From positions 228,501 through 292,500 of the forward strand of contig JAANYP010002097.1 in NCBI GenBank assembly GCA_020465985.1: DNA of 64,000 nucleotides. Reading direction: 5' to 3'. The stretch is from Centrapalus pauciflorus (Eukaryota > Streptophyta > Magnoliopsida > Asterales > Asteraceae). This document shows, one piece after another, positions 36,201 through 45,065 of the stretch (its first letter is position 1; every line of letters starts with the position of its first letter). The position numbers were made by a program, and so were the translations under genes. The notes beneath the pieces are model-generated. The model searched no databases. It saw only the letters and a program-made list of their open reading frames with translations, and was not told the origin of the DNA.

Positions 36201-36454
36201 CTGGTAGTTTTATCCCCTAGTTTTTTTTTCTTTTGAGCCTCAGTCAGGTTGGTAACCTCAACTGTCCTTGGTGGTATCAGGGGATTACCTGTGGGTACTC
36301 CAGGGATTGTTTCCATGAATGTGGTTGGTCCTTCTGTTAAGGATTTCAACATCTCTTCTGACAGATCATGAAAGCTTATGAATTCTAGAAACCTCTCCCT
36401 CCATTGGACGTATTCTCCCCTGTAAAGAATTGGGGGTTTGGTTTCTTATCCCAT
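33248..36454 (-). pseudogene. gag of element R, long, with an early stop and frameshifts
   Basis: The ATG at 36454 aligns with B's gag ATG but the third codon is TAA (36446-36448). The longest blocks are 35678-36352 (capsid-like helical domain, SLMTFENFRAREGELL) and 34645-35634, with a CX2CX4HX4C zinc knuckle at residues 69-82 of that block and an acidic then coiled-coil tail. Further blocks are 33791-34495 and 33248-33757 (basic, Lys/Asn-rich). About 1,060 codons in all, far longer than usual copia Gag, as known for Sireviruses. Gag would form the particle and bind RNA. Frame changes occur near 35650 and 34600. Confidence 0.82.
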
Positions 36455-36636
36455 TGCTAGAGCGTCCTTTGAAATTTTGACTGATATTTTGGAAACTGTC
36501 CAAGATCTAGTGAACTTTGATTGAAATTGAAATTGTTGAACAACAGTTGAGAGTTGATCAACCATTGAAACAAAGATTAGTATCAAATGATCAACTGGAA
36601 TCTATAACAAAGTAACTTGTTAGTAGCAATAATCAA

Positions 36637-37211
36637 CTCGAATCAAACACTGAATAGACTTGAATGATGTTTTGTAAAACTCGAATGATGTGTTTCAAAA
36701 CTCGAATAATGCTTGTATGAAGCTCGAATTAAATTGAGTGAAACTCGAAGTACTCTTCTGTAAAACTCGAATATCTTTATGTAAAGCTCGAATGAGCTTT
36801 CTGTGAAACACGAATGAGCTTTCTGTGAAACTCGAATGATGATGTGTAAAATTCGAATTCTTGATAAACTCGAATGAAATTCGAATTTACTTATTAAACT
36901 CGAATGAAATTCGAATTTACTTATTAAACTCGAATGAAATTCGAATTTACTTATTAAACTCGAATGATATTCAAATTTACTTGTGGGAAACTCGAATGTA
37001 ATTGAAAGTAAACTCGAATTGACTAAAATCCAACTCGATTGATTAATCAATTCAACTCGAATCAACTAAGATCAAACTCGATTGTTTAATCAAGTAAACT
37101 CGAATCAAATTAGATCCAACTCGATTGACCCTTGTTGTCAACTCGATTGACAGTTGTTGTCAACTCGATTGACACTGTTTTCAACTCGATTTACAAAGGT
37201 ATTCAACTCGA
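36637..37211 (-). repeat. 21-22 bp phased CTCGAATGA array, leader of element R
   Basis: Words start at 36637, 36659, 36680, 36701, 36723, 36744, 36766, 36787, 36809, 36831 and 36852. After a break (see 36869-36990) they resume at 36991, 37013, 37034, 37056, 37077, 37099, 37120, 37142, 37164, 37185 and 37207. Intervals are 21 or 22 bp throughout. Right-hand members shift from CTCGAATGA to CTCGATTGA. On the element strand the core is TCATTCGAGTT. The period is not a multiple of three and all frames are broken in related copies. Confidence 0.9.
36869..36990. repeat. 30-bp tandem repeat inside the element R leader array
   Basis: A 30-bp unit containing CTCGAATG and ATTCGAATT is repeated with CTCG starts at 36869, 36899, 36929 and 36959. 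It breaks the 21-22 bp rhythm and probably arose by recent slippage, as the copies are near identical. Confidence 0.85.
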
Positions 37212-37639
37212 ATTGCACATAATCTATGTGTATTTCGAGTTTCTTAATTTTTCAGATTATTCAAGTCTGAAATTCAAATTAATTCGAAAAATTTGTCCAT
37301 TTTCACTCAAATTGAAATCGAAGGTTAGGATTTTGATTACAAACACTTTTTGTGAAACACTTTTGTCCAAAAATAGATCTAGACTTGACGTTTGCAATGG
37401 AACAGTGAAAACTTTGAGTTTTTCAAAATTTTACAAACATCTCTAGATCTTTTGCTGCGTTTTATGAATCAAATTAAGTTTATAGTCAATTGAATCGACT
37501 ACTGATCCTATTCCTTCGATCCAAATTTCACAGTGTAAGATCAACTGATTGAAAACCCTTGGTGATTTTAGGGTTTTTCAAAAAAAAATGAAGAAAAGTT
37601 CGTAAAAAATCAATTTCAGAATCAAAATTCACCCCTAAA
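37212..37639 (-). other. Promoter-proximal leader of element R
   Basis: About 430 bp between the array and the PBS. Non-coding, with TTTTTC/GAAAAA-rich text. No clear splice donor recognised on the element strand. Confidence 0.5.
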
Positions 37640-37652
37640 GGCTCTGATACCA
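37640..37652 (-). promoter_or_regulatory. Primer binding site of element R (initiator tRNA-Met type)
   Basis: Plus-strand GGCTCTGATACCA, element-strand TGGTATCAGAGCC, two bases from the 5' LTR. This is the standard plant copia PBS complementary to the initiator Met-tRNA 3' end. Confidence 0.95.
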
Positions 37653-37654
37653 AT

Positions 37655-37951
37655 TGTGATTTACAGTTTCTATATCAATCATACAACAATTCAATATCAA
37701 GAACAATAAAATGAATCAAAACTAACTGAATGATTCTATTCCTGAAAATCTCGATTACAATGATGAAATGGATCTTCAAAATGTCAGTAACCGTTTCTCT
37801 GATTTCTATGTGTGCCCCAAAAAAGTAATTTGCCAGAGAGCTATATTTTGAAAGTCAAACTTTCTATTTATACACATATTTCACAGCTATTAACTATTTA
37901 CAAAATAAACCCTTTACTTTGCATTCCATCAACTAAAAATGTATTCTAACA
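37655..37951 (-). repeat. 5' LTR of element R
   Basis: 297 bp, pairs with 23973-24268. The TATA box on the minus strand is at 37864-37872 (plus CTATTTATA). Confidence 0.95.
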
Positions 37952-37956
37952 CAATG
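37952..37956. repeat. Target-site duplication of element R (right)
   Basis: CAATG, identical to 23968-23972. Confidence 0.95.
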
Positions 37957-38590
37957 AATTGAATCAACTCGAATGGAAAAGAATGAAACTCGAATCAATG
38001 ATAATCAAACTCAAATCTAAAAAGAATCAAACAAAAGATTAGTAATTAAACTCGAATGATGAGTTGATGAAACTCGAATGACATAGCAGTAAAACTCGGA
38101 TGAAGAATCAACTAACTCGAATGAAGTGTCAATAAACTCGAATGAACTTGACTTGCGTTTGATTAAACTCGAATTAATTGTGTTCAAAACTCGAATCCAA
38201 CTTGAATTTCACTTGTCTGTTGTTTAATCAAACTCGAAAGATATTTTAATCAAGCTCAAATGAGTTTTAAAAATCAACTTGATTATGATTAAACAAACTC
38301 GAATATGCTTAAACAGACTTGAATGAATGTTTAAACAAACACGAATTAATGTTCAATTCAACTCAATGTGAACTAAATTCAACTCGAATGAATCTAATTA
38401 TCATGTCAATTAAAACTACCTTCCAACTCGATTGGAATAATGTGCAACTCGATTGGAACAAGGTCCAACTCGTTTAAAACAACTTTCAACTCGATTAAAA
38501 TAACTTTCCAACTCGATTGAAACACCTTTCAACTCGCTTAAAATACCTTTTCAACTCGATTAACACATGAACTTCAACTCAATTCGAGTT
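37957..38590 (-). repeat. 21-22 bp phased array, distal leader of element B
   Basis: CTCG, CTCA and CTTG words start at 37968, 37989, 38010, 38051, 38073, 38095, 38116, 38137, 38168, 38190, 38212, 38233, 38255, 38278, 38298, 38318, 38340, 38362 and 38383, mostly 20-23 bp apart, and continue to about 38590 with CTCGATTG-type members. Phase is kept even where the word has decayed. Confidence 0.85.
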
Positions 38591-39004
38591 TTGTGATTTT
38601 TGAAAAATTTCAAGTCCAGATTTTAGTATTTTCAATTTAAATTGAATGAATTGACCCCAAATTGAAATCGAAGATGTGTTTTCACTCACAAACACTTTTT
38701 ATGAAACCGCTTTGGTTATTTTCAGATCAAACACACTGTTTTAATCAAGAACAGTTAAGAATAAACCGTTTTTCAAAAAATCCGTAAAATCAACAGATCT
38801 TTTTGTGTGTTTTGAATTACAAATTGAAATTAGATGTGTTCGTTTTTTAAATCCTGATCTTTGATCCAATTTATACAATCAACCTCACACTGAATCAAAA
38901 ACCCTAAGGGTTTTTCAGATTTTTCAAACCTTCGATGAAACAGTGGGTTTTTAAGAAAAATCAGAAAATTTCAAAATCAATCAAAGTTTTCCATTTCTGT
39001 GCAT
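38591..39004 (-). other. Promoter-proximal leader of element B; PBS not recognisable
   Basis: Homologous in style to 37212-37652 of R, but the bases next to the LTR read TTCTGTGCAT instead of the expected GCTCTGATACCAAT. A functional PBS is therefore missing or has decayed. Nothing else seen. Confidence 0.6.
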
Positions 39005-39282
39005 TGTGAATTCAGTTTAATCAATCGCAAATATAATCACAAACAATTATGAACACATGAAACACTAACCGAATGATTCATTGAACCAAAATAGGAATTA
39101 CAGAGAGAATGAAAGCGTACACTATAGCCCTAGAAAATTGCTAATAATTCCGTGCAAAGTAAAACTGTCAGATCCGTACCATTTACAAAACAACAAATAC
39201 TATTTATATAAAAATACTTATCTATGCATTAATTACCAAACTACCCCTAGACTAATTATTTTCATCAACAAAAATAGATTCC
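39005..39282 (-). repeat. 5' LTR of element B, lacking its last four bases
   Basis: 278 bp matching 11295-11577 with about 7% divergence. The plus-strand end reads GATTCC and then changes to TGTTATAATC, whereas the other copies continue TACA or AACA. The break is where element C starts. Confidence 0.85.
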
Positions 39283-39504
39283 TGTTATAATCTAACTGAA
39301 TTTAAATATCTAACAAGACTTGCAAAGTTTTACATATATGTATATATGTTCTCCATATCAAATCGTATGACAAGTGTGAGTCTATTTATATACAAAATTA
39401 ATGTACTATTTTGCAATTAATGAAAACACTGTGTTGTGTTGCTTCTCAACTTGGTAAAAGAGAAGACCCTTTGAAAATTGCCATCCACATCTTTTGTCTT
39501 TTCA
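39283..39504 (-). repeat. Putative 3' LTR of element C
   Basis: About 222 bp from TGTTATAATC to the CA at 39503-39504, next to a plus-strand CTCCCCCTTGG polypurine tract at 39510-39520. A second CTCCCCCTC lies at 39637-39645, so the inner boundary could instead be about 130 bp further right. No partner LTR is in the window to confirm it. Confidence 0.6.
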
Positions 39505-39666
39505 TAATACTCCCCCTTGGATGATAATTTTAGTAAGAGTTCAACCATGAAATGCTGCCTCATTAAAAACCTTGCTAAAGAAAAACCCAATGGAAAAAAA
39601 CTTTAGTCAAGGGAAAAAGAGTACAGCGATTGGTTGACTCCCCCTCATATTGCCATCTGAAAATCA

Positions 39667-40602
39667 TCACATGTTTTGTACATGTCGCATTCCAATGTTG
39701 TGGACATGTTTTCTGAAAATCGCTTTGGGAAGTGCCTTTGTGAAGAGATCTGCTGAATTGTTACTAGACTGAATGTATTTCATTTCAATCTGATTGTCCT
39801 TTATGAGATCTTGCGTGTAAGCGAAAAATCTTGGTGGAATATGTTTGGTTCTGTCACTCTTGATATATCCTTCTTTCATCTGCGACACGCAAGCTGCATT
39901 GTCTTCATAAATCAAAGTTGGACTTTTGCTCATCTCTAGTCCACAAGAAGACAAAATAAGTTCTGTCACAGATTTCAGCCATACACTTTCTCTACTAACT
40001 TCGTGTAGTGCAATAACTTCAGCATGATTTATAGATGTTGCAACAAGTGTTTGCTTCTGAGAACGCCAGGAAATTGCAGTACCACCATTTAAAAACACGT
40101 ATCCTGTTTGAGATTTTGCTTTGTGTGGATCAGATAAGTAACCTGCATCTACATATCCAAGTAAACCTTCTTTTGAATTGTTAGAATAAAATAATCCCAA
40201 ATTAGTGGTTCCTCGAAGGTATCGGAAAACGTGTTTGACTCCTATCCAATGTCGTTTGGTGGGAGCTGAACTAAATCTTGCCAACAGATTTACTGCAAAA
40301 GAGATGTCAGGTCTTGTACAGTTTGTAAGATACATTAAAGCTCCAATTGCACTAAGATATGGTACTTCTGGACCAAGTAAATATTCATTCTCTTCTTGAG
40401 GACGAAATGGATCCTTATCAACATTAAGTGATCTAACAACCATTGGTGTGCTTAAATGATTTGCTTTGTCCATGTTGAAACGTTTTAAGACCTTTTCCGT
40501 ATAATTTGATTGATGCACAAGTATACCATTGTGCATGTGCTCTATCTGTAAACCAAGACAATATTTGGTTTTTCCAAGTAAACCTAAAGAATGAGGATAC
40601 AT
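39667..40602 (-). pseudogene. RT end and RNase H of element C (different copia lineage)
   Basis: A 311-aa open block. It starts in the RT thumb (KTKYCLGLQIEH, HNGILVHQSNYTEKVLKRF), has the connection motif LMYLTNCTRPDISFAV, and RNase H motifs YVDAGYLSD, NHAEVIALHE and IYEDNAACV with acidic residues present. It ends at the pol stop near 39667, followed by a short non-coding stretch to the polypurine tract. The first eight residues do not look like RT, so a rearrangement precedes the D insertion at 40605. RT catalytic motifs and everything upstream lie beyond the window. Sequence style differs clearly from the SIRE elements; the exact copia lineage is not assigned. Confidence 0.8.
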
Positions 40603-40604
40603 AT

Positions 40605-40840
40605 TGTTAATATCATAATCTAATAGAGTTAAGATAAAAACAATAGGAACAGATTAAATCAAAACCAACTGAATGATTACTATTAAGAATAAAATGTTTA
40701 CCATAAATGCGGCTCAATATTTTTCTCTGACAAATCCTCATAAAAACCTAGGCACTAAAATCTATGCTGAAATCTTCGCTGCCACTAAAATCTAGGCCCC
40801 TCTACTTTACATTCATAAACAAAATGTACTATACCCAACA
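40605..40840 (-). repeat. 3' LTR of element D, with adjacent polypurine tract
   Basis: 236 bp from TGTTAATATC to TACCCAACA (TG...CA). The plus-strand CTCCCCCTTTT polypurine tract follows at 40843-40853. Sequence is unrelated in detail to the LTRs of B, R and F, although the coding domains are homologous. Confidence 0.82.
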
Positions 40841-42482
40841 ATCTCCCCCTTTTATGAAAGTAAAGTAGGATTTAGTCTCTGTAGCCCAGTTTTCTTTCAA
40901 ATCTCCGGATGCATCTCCGGCTGCTCAATCGACACTCTATTTCTGAAATAAATTCTACTGTCATCATTCGCTCCATCTTCGTCATGCCATCTTTGTGACA
41001 CTTCAACGCTTCTTCATCTAAAACACCTCTTAATGATACAAGTATCATTCTGAGGGTTCCATCTGAGTATTTGTTGAGCTCAGACATTCTCATGGCTTTC
41101 TTTATGTGATCTTTGTTCTTGTAGATTACACATGGTTGTTTGTCCAGCACAACCTGATATTCCTTGTATTTTTCAATATCTTTCAGACTTCGATCAGGCG
41201 TCGTCACATTGATCCTTCGCATACCCATTTCCACTCCAAATTGTAAATCTTGTATCGACATCAATACCATTTTAGTGTGCATGAATTGGAAAATGGCTTT
41301 AATGCAAAACGACAGTTCTCTTCTCTTTAGTTTCTACAGAGTTCATCAAACAGATCTTCAATATCTTCAATGTAGACTTTAAAGAAATCTGCCCTGCTGA
41401 ACTTGTAGAATTCTGATCTGTACCGAGAACGGTGAACGTAGGATAAAAGATTTTGACAAATCTATCTTTTTCAATTTTTTCAGCTCTACTATCTTCTGTC
41501 ACAGCCTAACATCCTTGTCCGGTTGAGCTTTATTTTGTAGAAAACTAGCATAATTAACTAAGTGGGGCATGTTGGGCTCGATTACTCTGAATAGTTTCAA
41601 AAAGGTGAGAGGAGCTTGAATCTTGCAAAATATTTTCCTCTCGAAAAGATCCTCCAAAAACAGTAGGCGATTACGATTCGTGATGAATTCGACATTTTGT
41701 TGTGCAATCGGTCTCAACCTATTATCCTTATTCTTCTTTTTGTTTAGCTCTTCTTGATCAAGTAGATTTAGCATACCATCAATCTCTCTTCGAAGCTTTC
41801 CTTGTACAACTATTCTCAAATCATGTTGTCTCTCCGATTCATCAGGCAAAAAAATTCATTCAGGAATTTATCCATTAGCTCATCTTCTGAAACATTTTGC
41901 ACTAATTCGGGAACTCCCATGGTCGTCACTGGAACAAACTCATCCTCTTCAGCTTTGACAATTGTAAACTTCTTGTTGACCATATCGAACTGAGTTACTG
42001 TTTTCATAAGCTTCTTCGTCTCTAGATTGTACTAGAGACCAAACAGAGGAGTTAAAGTATCGTCATACTCCTTTACCGCAGGCTTTTCAACCGCTAGTGT
42101 CTGTTTAGAAACCTATACATCATCTTTTAATATCTATCCTACAAGCTCTTCTTCATCTACAATTCTTTCTGCCCTCAGCGAAGTTTTGGTAAATTCAAAC
42201 GTTTGTAGTCCAGCTTCAGGCGGAGCTCTTTCATTTTCAGATCCCTCAATCATCAAAACATCCTCTTCCTTATCTGAATCGCCATACTCTTCAAAATAAT
42301 TGAAACCAGACTGCGTGCTCAATGGATCTGGTACATCTTCATGAAGAATCAATTCCAGACCAAATTGGGAAGCAGCTGGATCGTTTGATCCAGCTCCACC
42401 CGCTTCTAAACCTCCAACCTTAAATAAATTACCATCTGTTTATCAGAATCATCAAGCTTCCTCCTCTTGTCCCCCTCATGAG

Positions 42483-43035
42483 TAGGGATGGAAAGAAAAC
42501 CCGAACCCGACGGGGAAAACCGATCTAATCGAGACGGGTTTCCCCGAACCCGATTAAGTTAAACGGGGGATGGGACGGGTACGGTATTGATAATACCCGC
42601 CCCGTATACCCGATTACAAAACCCGTTTAAATTTCTGAATACTCCGATTACTTTTTAATAGCAACATGCTATTTATATTGTGTATGTATTATATACAAAG
42701 GATGATTTTTGTATCTATATTATATATTATATATAAAAATTATTTTATAATTTACATAACTTATTTATTTATATATAGTTTATTAAAAGAATGGTTTTTT
42801 TTCATTATAATTTGATAGTGATACGAATTTAATTTAATATTAGTATTGTAATTTTAAACACTTAGATGTTTTAAGCTTAAATTATAAACCATGTGGTTAA
42901 ATTTCATATCATCACCCGATTCCCCGCGGGTTACCCCGCGTACCTGATGTGGATCCCCGTTTAATACCCGCGGTTTTTTTAAACGCGGATGAGATTTCCA
43001 TTCCCTGGCCCGAACCCGCCCCGTTGCCATCCCTA
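42483..43035. mobile_element. 553-bp hAT-type MITE with 8-bp target duplication
   Basis: The ends are TAGGGATGG and CCATCCCTA. The flanks are CTCATGAG on both sides (42475-42482 and 43036-43043), and the empty site CTCATGAGGAGCATC is present in the R, B and F aORFs. The ends are GC-rich with many CCCG/CGGG words and the centre is AT-rich and non-coding. An 8-bp duplication with these ends fits the hAT superfamily. No transposase is encoded. Confidence 0.9.
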
Positions 43036-44756
43036 CTCATGAGGAGCATCATCGGAGTTAGGATCCTCATGTTTTCATTTCGATCCGGAAGCTTGAGATT
43101 TGCATGTATGTTCTAGAATGGAAAATCTTTCAGATATAGCACCGAGAGCTTTACAATTGTAGCTTCCAAGCCATTCATTCTATTATTCATTAGCAGAAAT
43201 TGCTCTTCACAAAAACTTTTTAACTCAGCATTTGAAATTTCTTTTTCTTCGTCCTCCGTAGCGGTATCTTTCCCATTCAATAGTCTTTAAATGTTCAACA
43301 TTTGGGACATCATTGTTTCAAACTGTGAACTCATCTGCTGATTAAGTCCGTGAATATCTGCATTCAATCGTTGTTTTATGATAAAGGGTAACTGGCTCAC
43401 TCTCGGGTCACTAAGACTTCCAGTTGTCACAGTAATAGAACTTGTAAAAAGAACTGTTGTGTGGCCTACGCTCAGAGATGGTAAAGTTGTAGCTCTAGTA
43501 TGATTTCAGACCATCTCAAGTGATGGTGCAACAGATGCATCCAACACCATAGTCGTTCTGACAGGGACACGAAGTCCTTCTGTACTTGTCCCAAAGAATG
43601 AGACCGACTCAAGTGTCCTAGAATTATGAATTGGCTCTATGACATGTGGATCATGGAAGGTACACTAGGGCAGTGGTGTACTTAATTTAATATTTGTAGG
43701 ATCCAAATGATCCCTAGATAGCATATGTGGTAAATCCCCGTGAGCAAATTAAACATCTTCTTGTTGAGAAGAATATGAGTGGCTAGGAGGGTGTGCAAAT
43801 ACCAATGGGATACTGGTTGATTTAATATCAACTCTCAAAGGAGAGATGATAGTGTGTGTGGGTACCCGACTTTCTATGGTTTAGGTATCCCTCGCACACT
43901 CACTCGCCACAACATCTTCCATTTGATCAATTAAGCGCACATATAGAGATATTTCAATTCCAGCCCCATCCTCATCATTATCATCATCATTTCCTTCATC
44001 TCCTCCTTCTTGAATATCCGTCAACGTACGCTCGGAATCATTTCCTTCCTCACCACCCCTCACATCATCCTGCTCCCTCATCTCAATTGGACTCTGTTCA
44101 GCAACCACTTGTTGCTGAACCTGCTCACCTATAGCTCCGTGGGTAGGAGGCCTCAGTTTTGGAGGCTCCACGGGAGCATGATCTATTCGATACAGCCTCA
44201 CACTTTCAGCACTCTCATAAGCATGTCTCAAAATTGACTTTAGGATTGGAAAAATATTTGAATTAGGGTCATCCCGATTACTGTAGAGGGTCATCATTAC
44301 ATGATCAGGGCATTTCTGAGAATGAGCCCTCTTAGGAATTTTATGGTTAGCTCGCAATATTCCTCGAATTAGAATTTGGATAAAACGTTGCAGAGCAACA
44401 AATTTTCTTGCTCTGTTGGTAGTTTTGGGAAGCACAAGTTCCTTCAAGTCTTCCCAAATGCATTAGGCAAAAGTCATAATGTTTATTAAACGCAACACCA
44501 TGAAATATCCTTAGTGCATGAATACTTCCCCGATCCACTCTAATATGCTTTGAGGTCATACACCTGTTCAATATACCGAATAGGGTATACCATTCTCCAT
44601 TTAAACCATTTTCTGTGAAATAGTGAGCTCTTCGGGAGTAGCTTCGTGTATCCCAGACTGATAATATCTCTACATAATTGCTTGTCTGAAACAAAAATCT
44701 TCGTAATCCTCAAGATCAGGAAAGTTTGTCCTTTCCATTTTCCTCGGTAGGAAAAC

Positions 44757-45065
44757 TGTTGTGGCTAAACAATGTAATCAATCAACAATAATGAGAAAGA
44801 AAGAAATCGAAATTGTCAAGAAATCAAAGAATTGATACATGAAATTTGGAGAATAAATTCGAGAGGAAGAAGATAACAAATTCGAGTGTGCTGTAATTGA
44901 GAATTGTGAAAAGTGAATTGAATTGTGAGAGTTGCTTTCCTACGTACATGTCCATGCATATATATACATTTTGAGATTTTTCTGTCTAACCCCTTTTAAC
45001 TATCAACTAGTTACAATCTACACCCTTTGACTATAGAAAAGTCACATTCTCCTTTATTATTGACA
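44757..45065 (-). repeat. 3' LTR of element E
   Basis: TGTTGTGGC at the left, TTATTGACA at the right. On the minus strand it contains a TATATATA box (plus 44950-44972 region) and, at its start, the last 17 codons and stop of the gag-pol ORF. A purine-rich AAGGTGGAGTT on the element strand, just inside 45066-45080, serves as polypurine tract. Confidence 0.95.

Larger units (their letters stand above)
23973..37951 (-). mobile_element. Element R: complete 13,979-bp SIRE-type Ty1/copia retrotransposon
   Basis: LTRs at 37655-37951 (5') and 23973-24268 (3'), 5-bp CAATG target duplications, PBS, gag, pol, spacer with polypurine copies, aORF and 3' polypurine tract are all present. The LTRs differ at about 11 of 296 positions plus one indel by eye (about 4%). 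With the often used rice rate of 1.3e-8 per site per year this is about 1.4 million years, an inference only. A handful of stops and frameshifts disable gag, protease, RT and aORF, but the integrase block is intact. Confidence 0.96.
11295..39282 (-). mobile_element. Element B: full-length SIRE-type copia interrupted by element R
   Basis: 5' LTR at 39005-39282, leader, gag (20571-23783), pol (17385-20570), spacer, aORF (11609-15242), polypurine tract and 3' LTR at 11295-11577. Subtracting R (23973-37951) leaves about 14.0 kb, matching R's own 13,979 bp. The LTRs differ at roughly 19-20 of 280 aligned positions by eye (about 7%), making B older than R. All ORFs carry stops and frameshifts. The flank left of the 3' LTR is TTGAA. 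The matching copy is not next to the 5' LTR, because that LTR ends four bases early where element C begins. Confidence 0.88.

Noticed and set aside
36643..37065. Open frame encoding a repeated Ser-Phe-Glu-Phe-His peptide
   Set aside because: It is a by-product of the 30-bp tandem repeat and the 21-22 bp array. The frame is not kept in B, D or F.
36637..37211. CRISPR array
   Set aside because: Repeats are only about 9 bp and degenerate, spacers are too short and drift, and the context is a plant retrotransposon leader.
36900..37211. Heat-shock elements as explanation for the TTCGAA words
   Set aside because: Heat-shock elements need GAA and TTC blocks separated by two bases; here TTC and GAA are directly joined and spacing between words is 21-22 bp.
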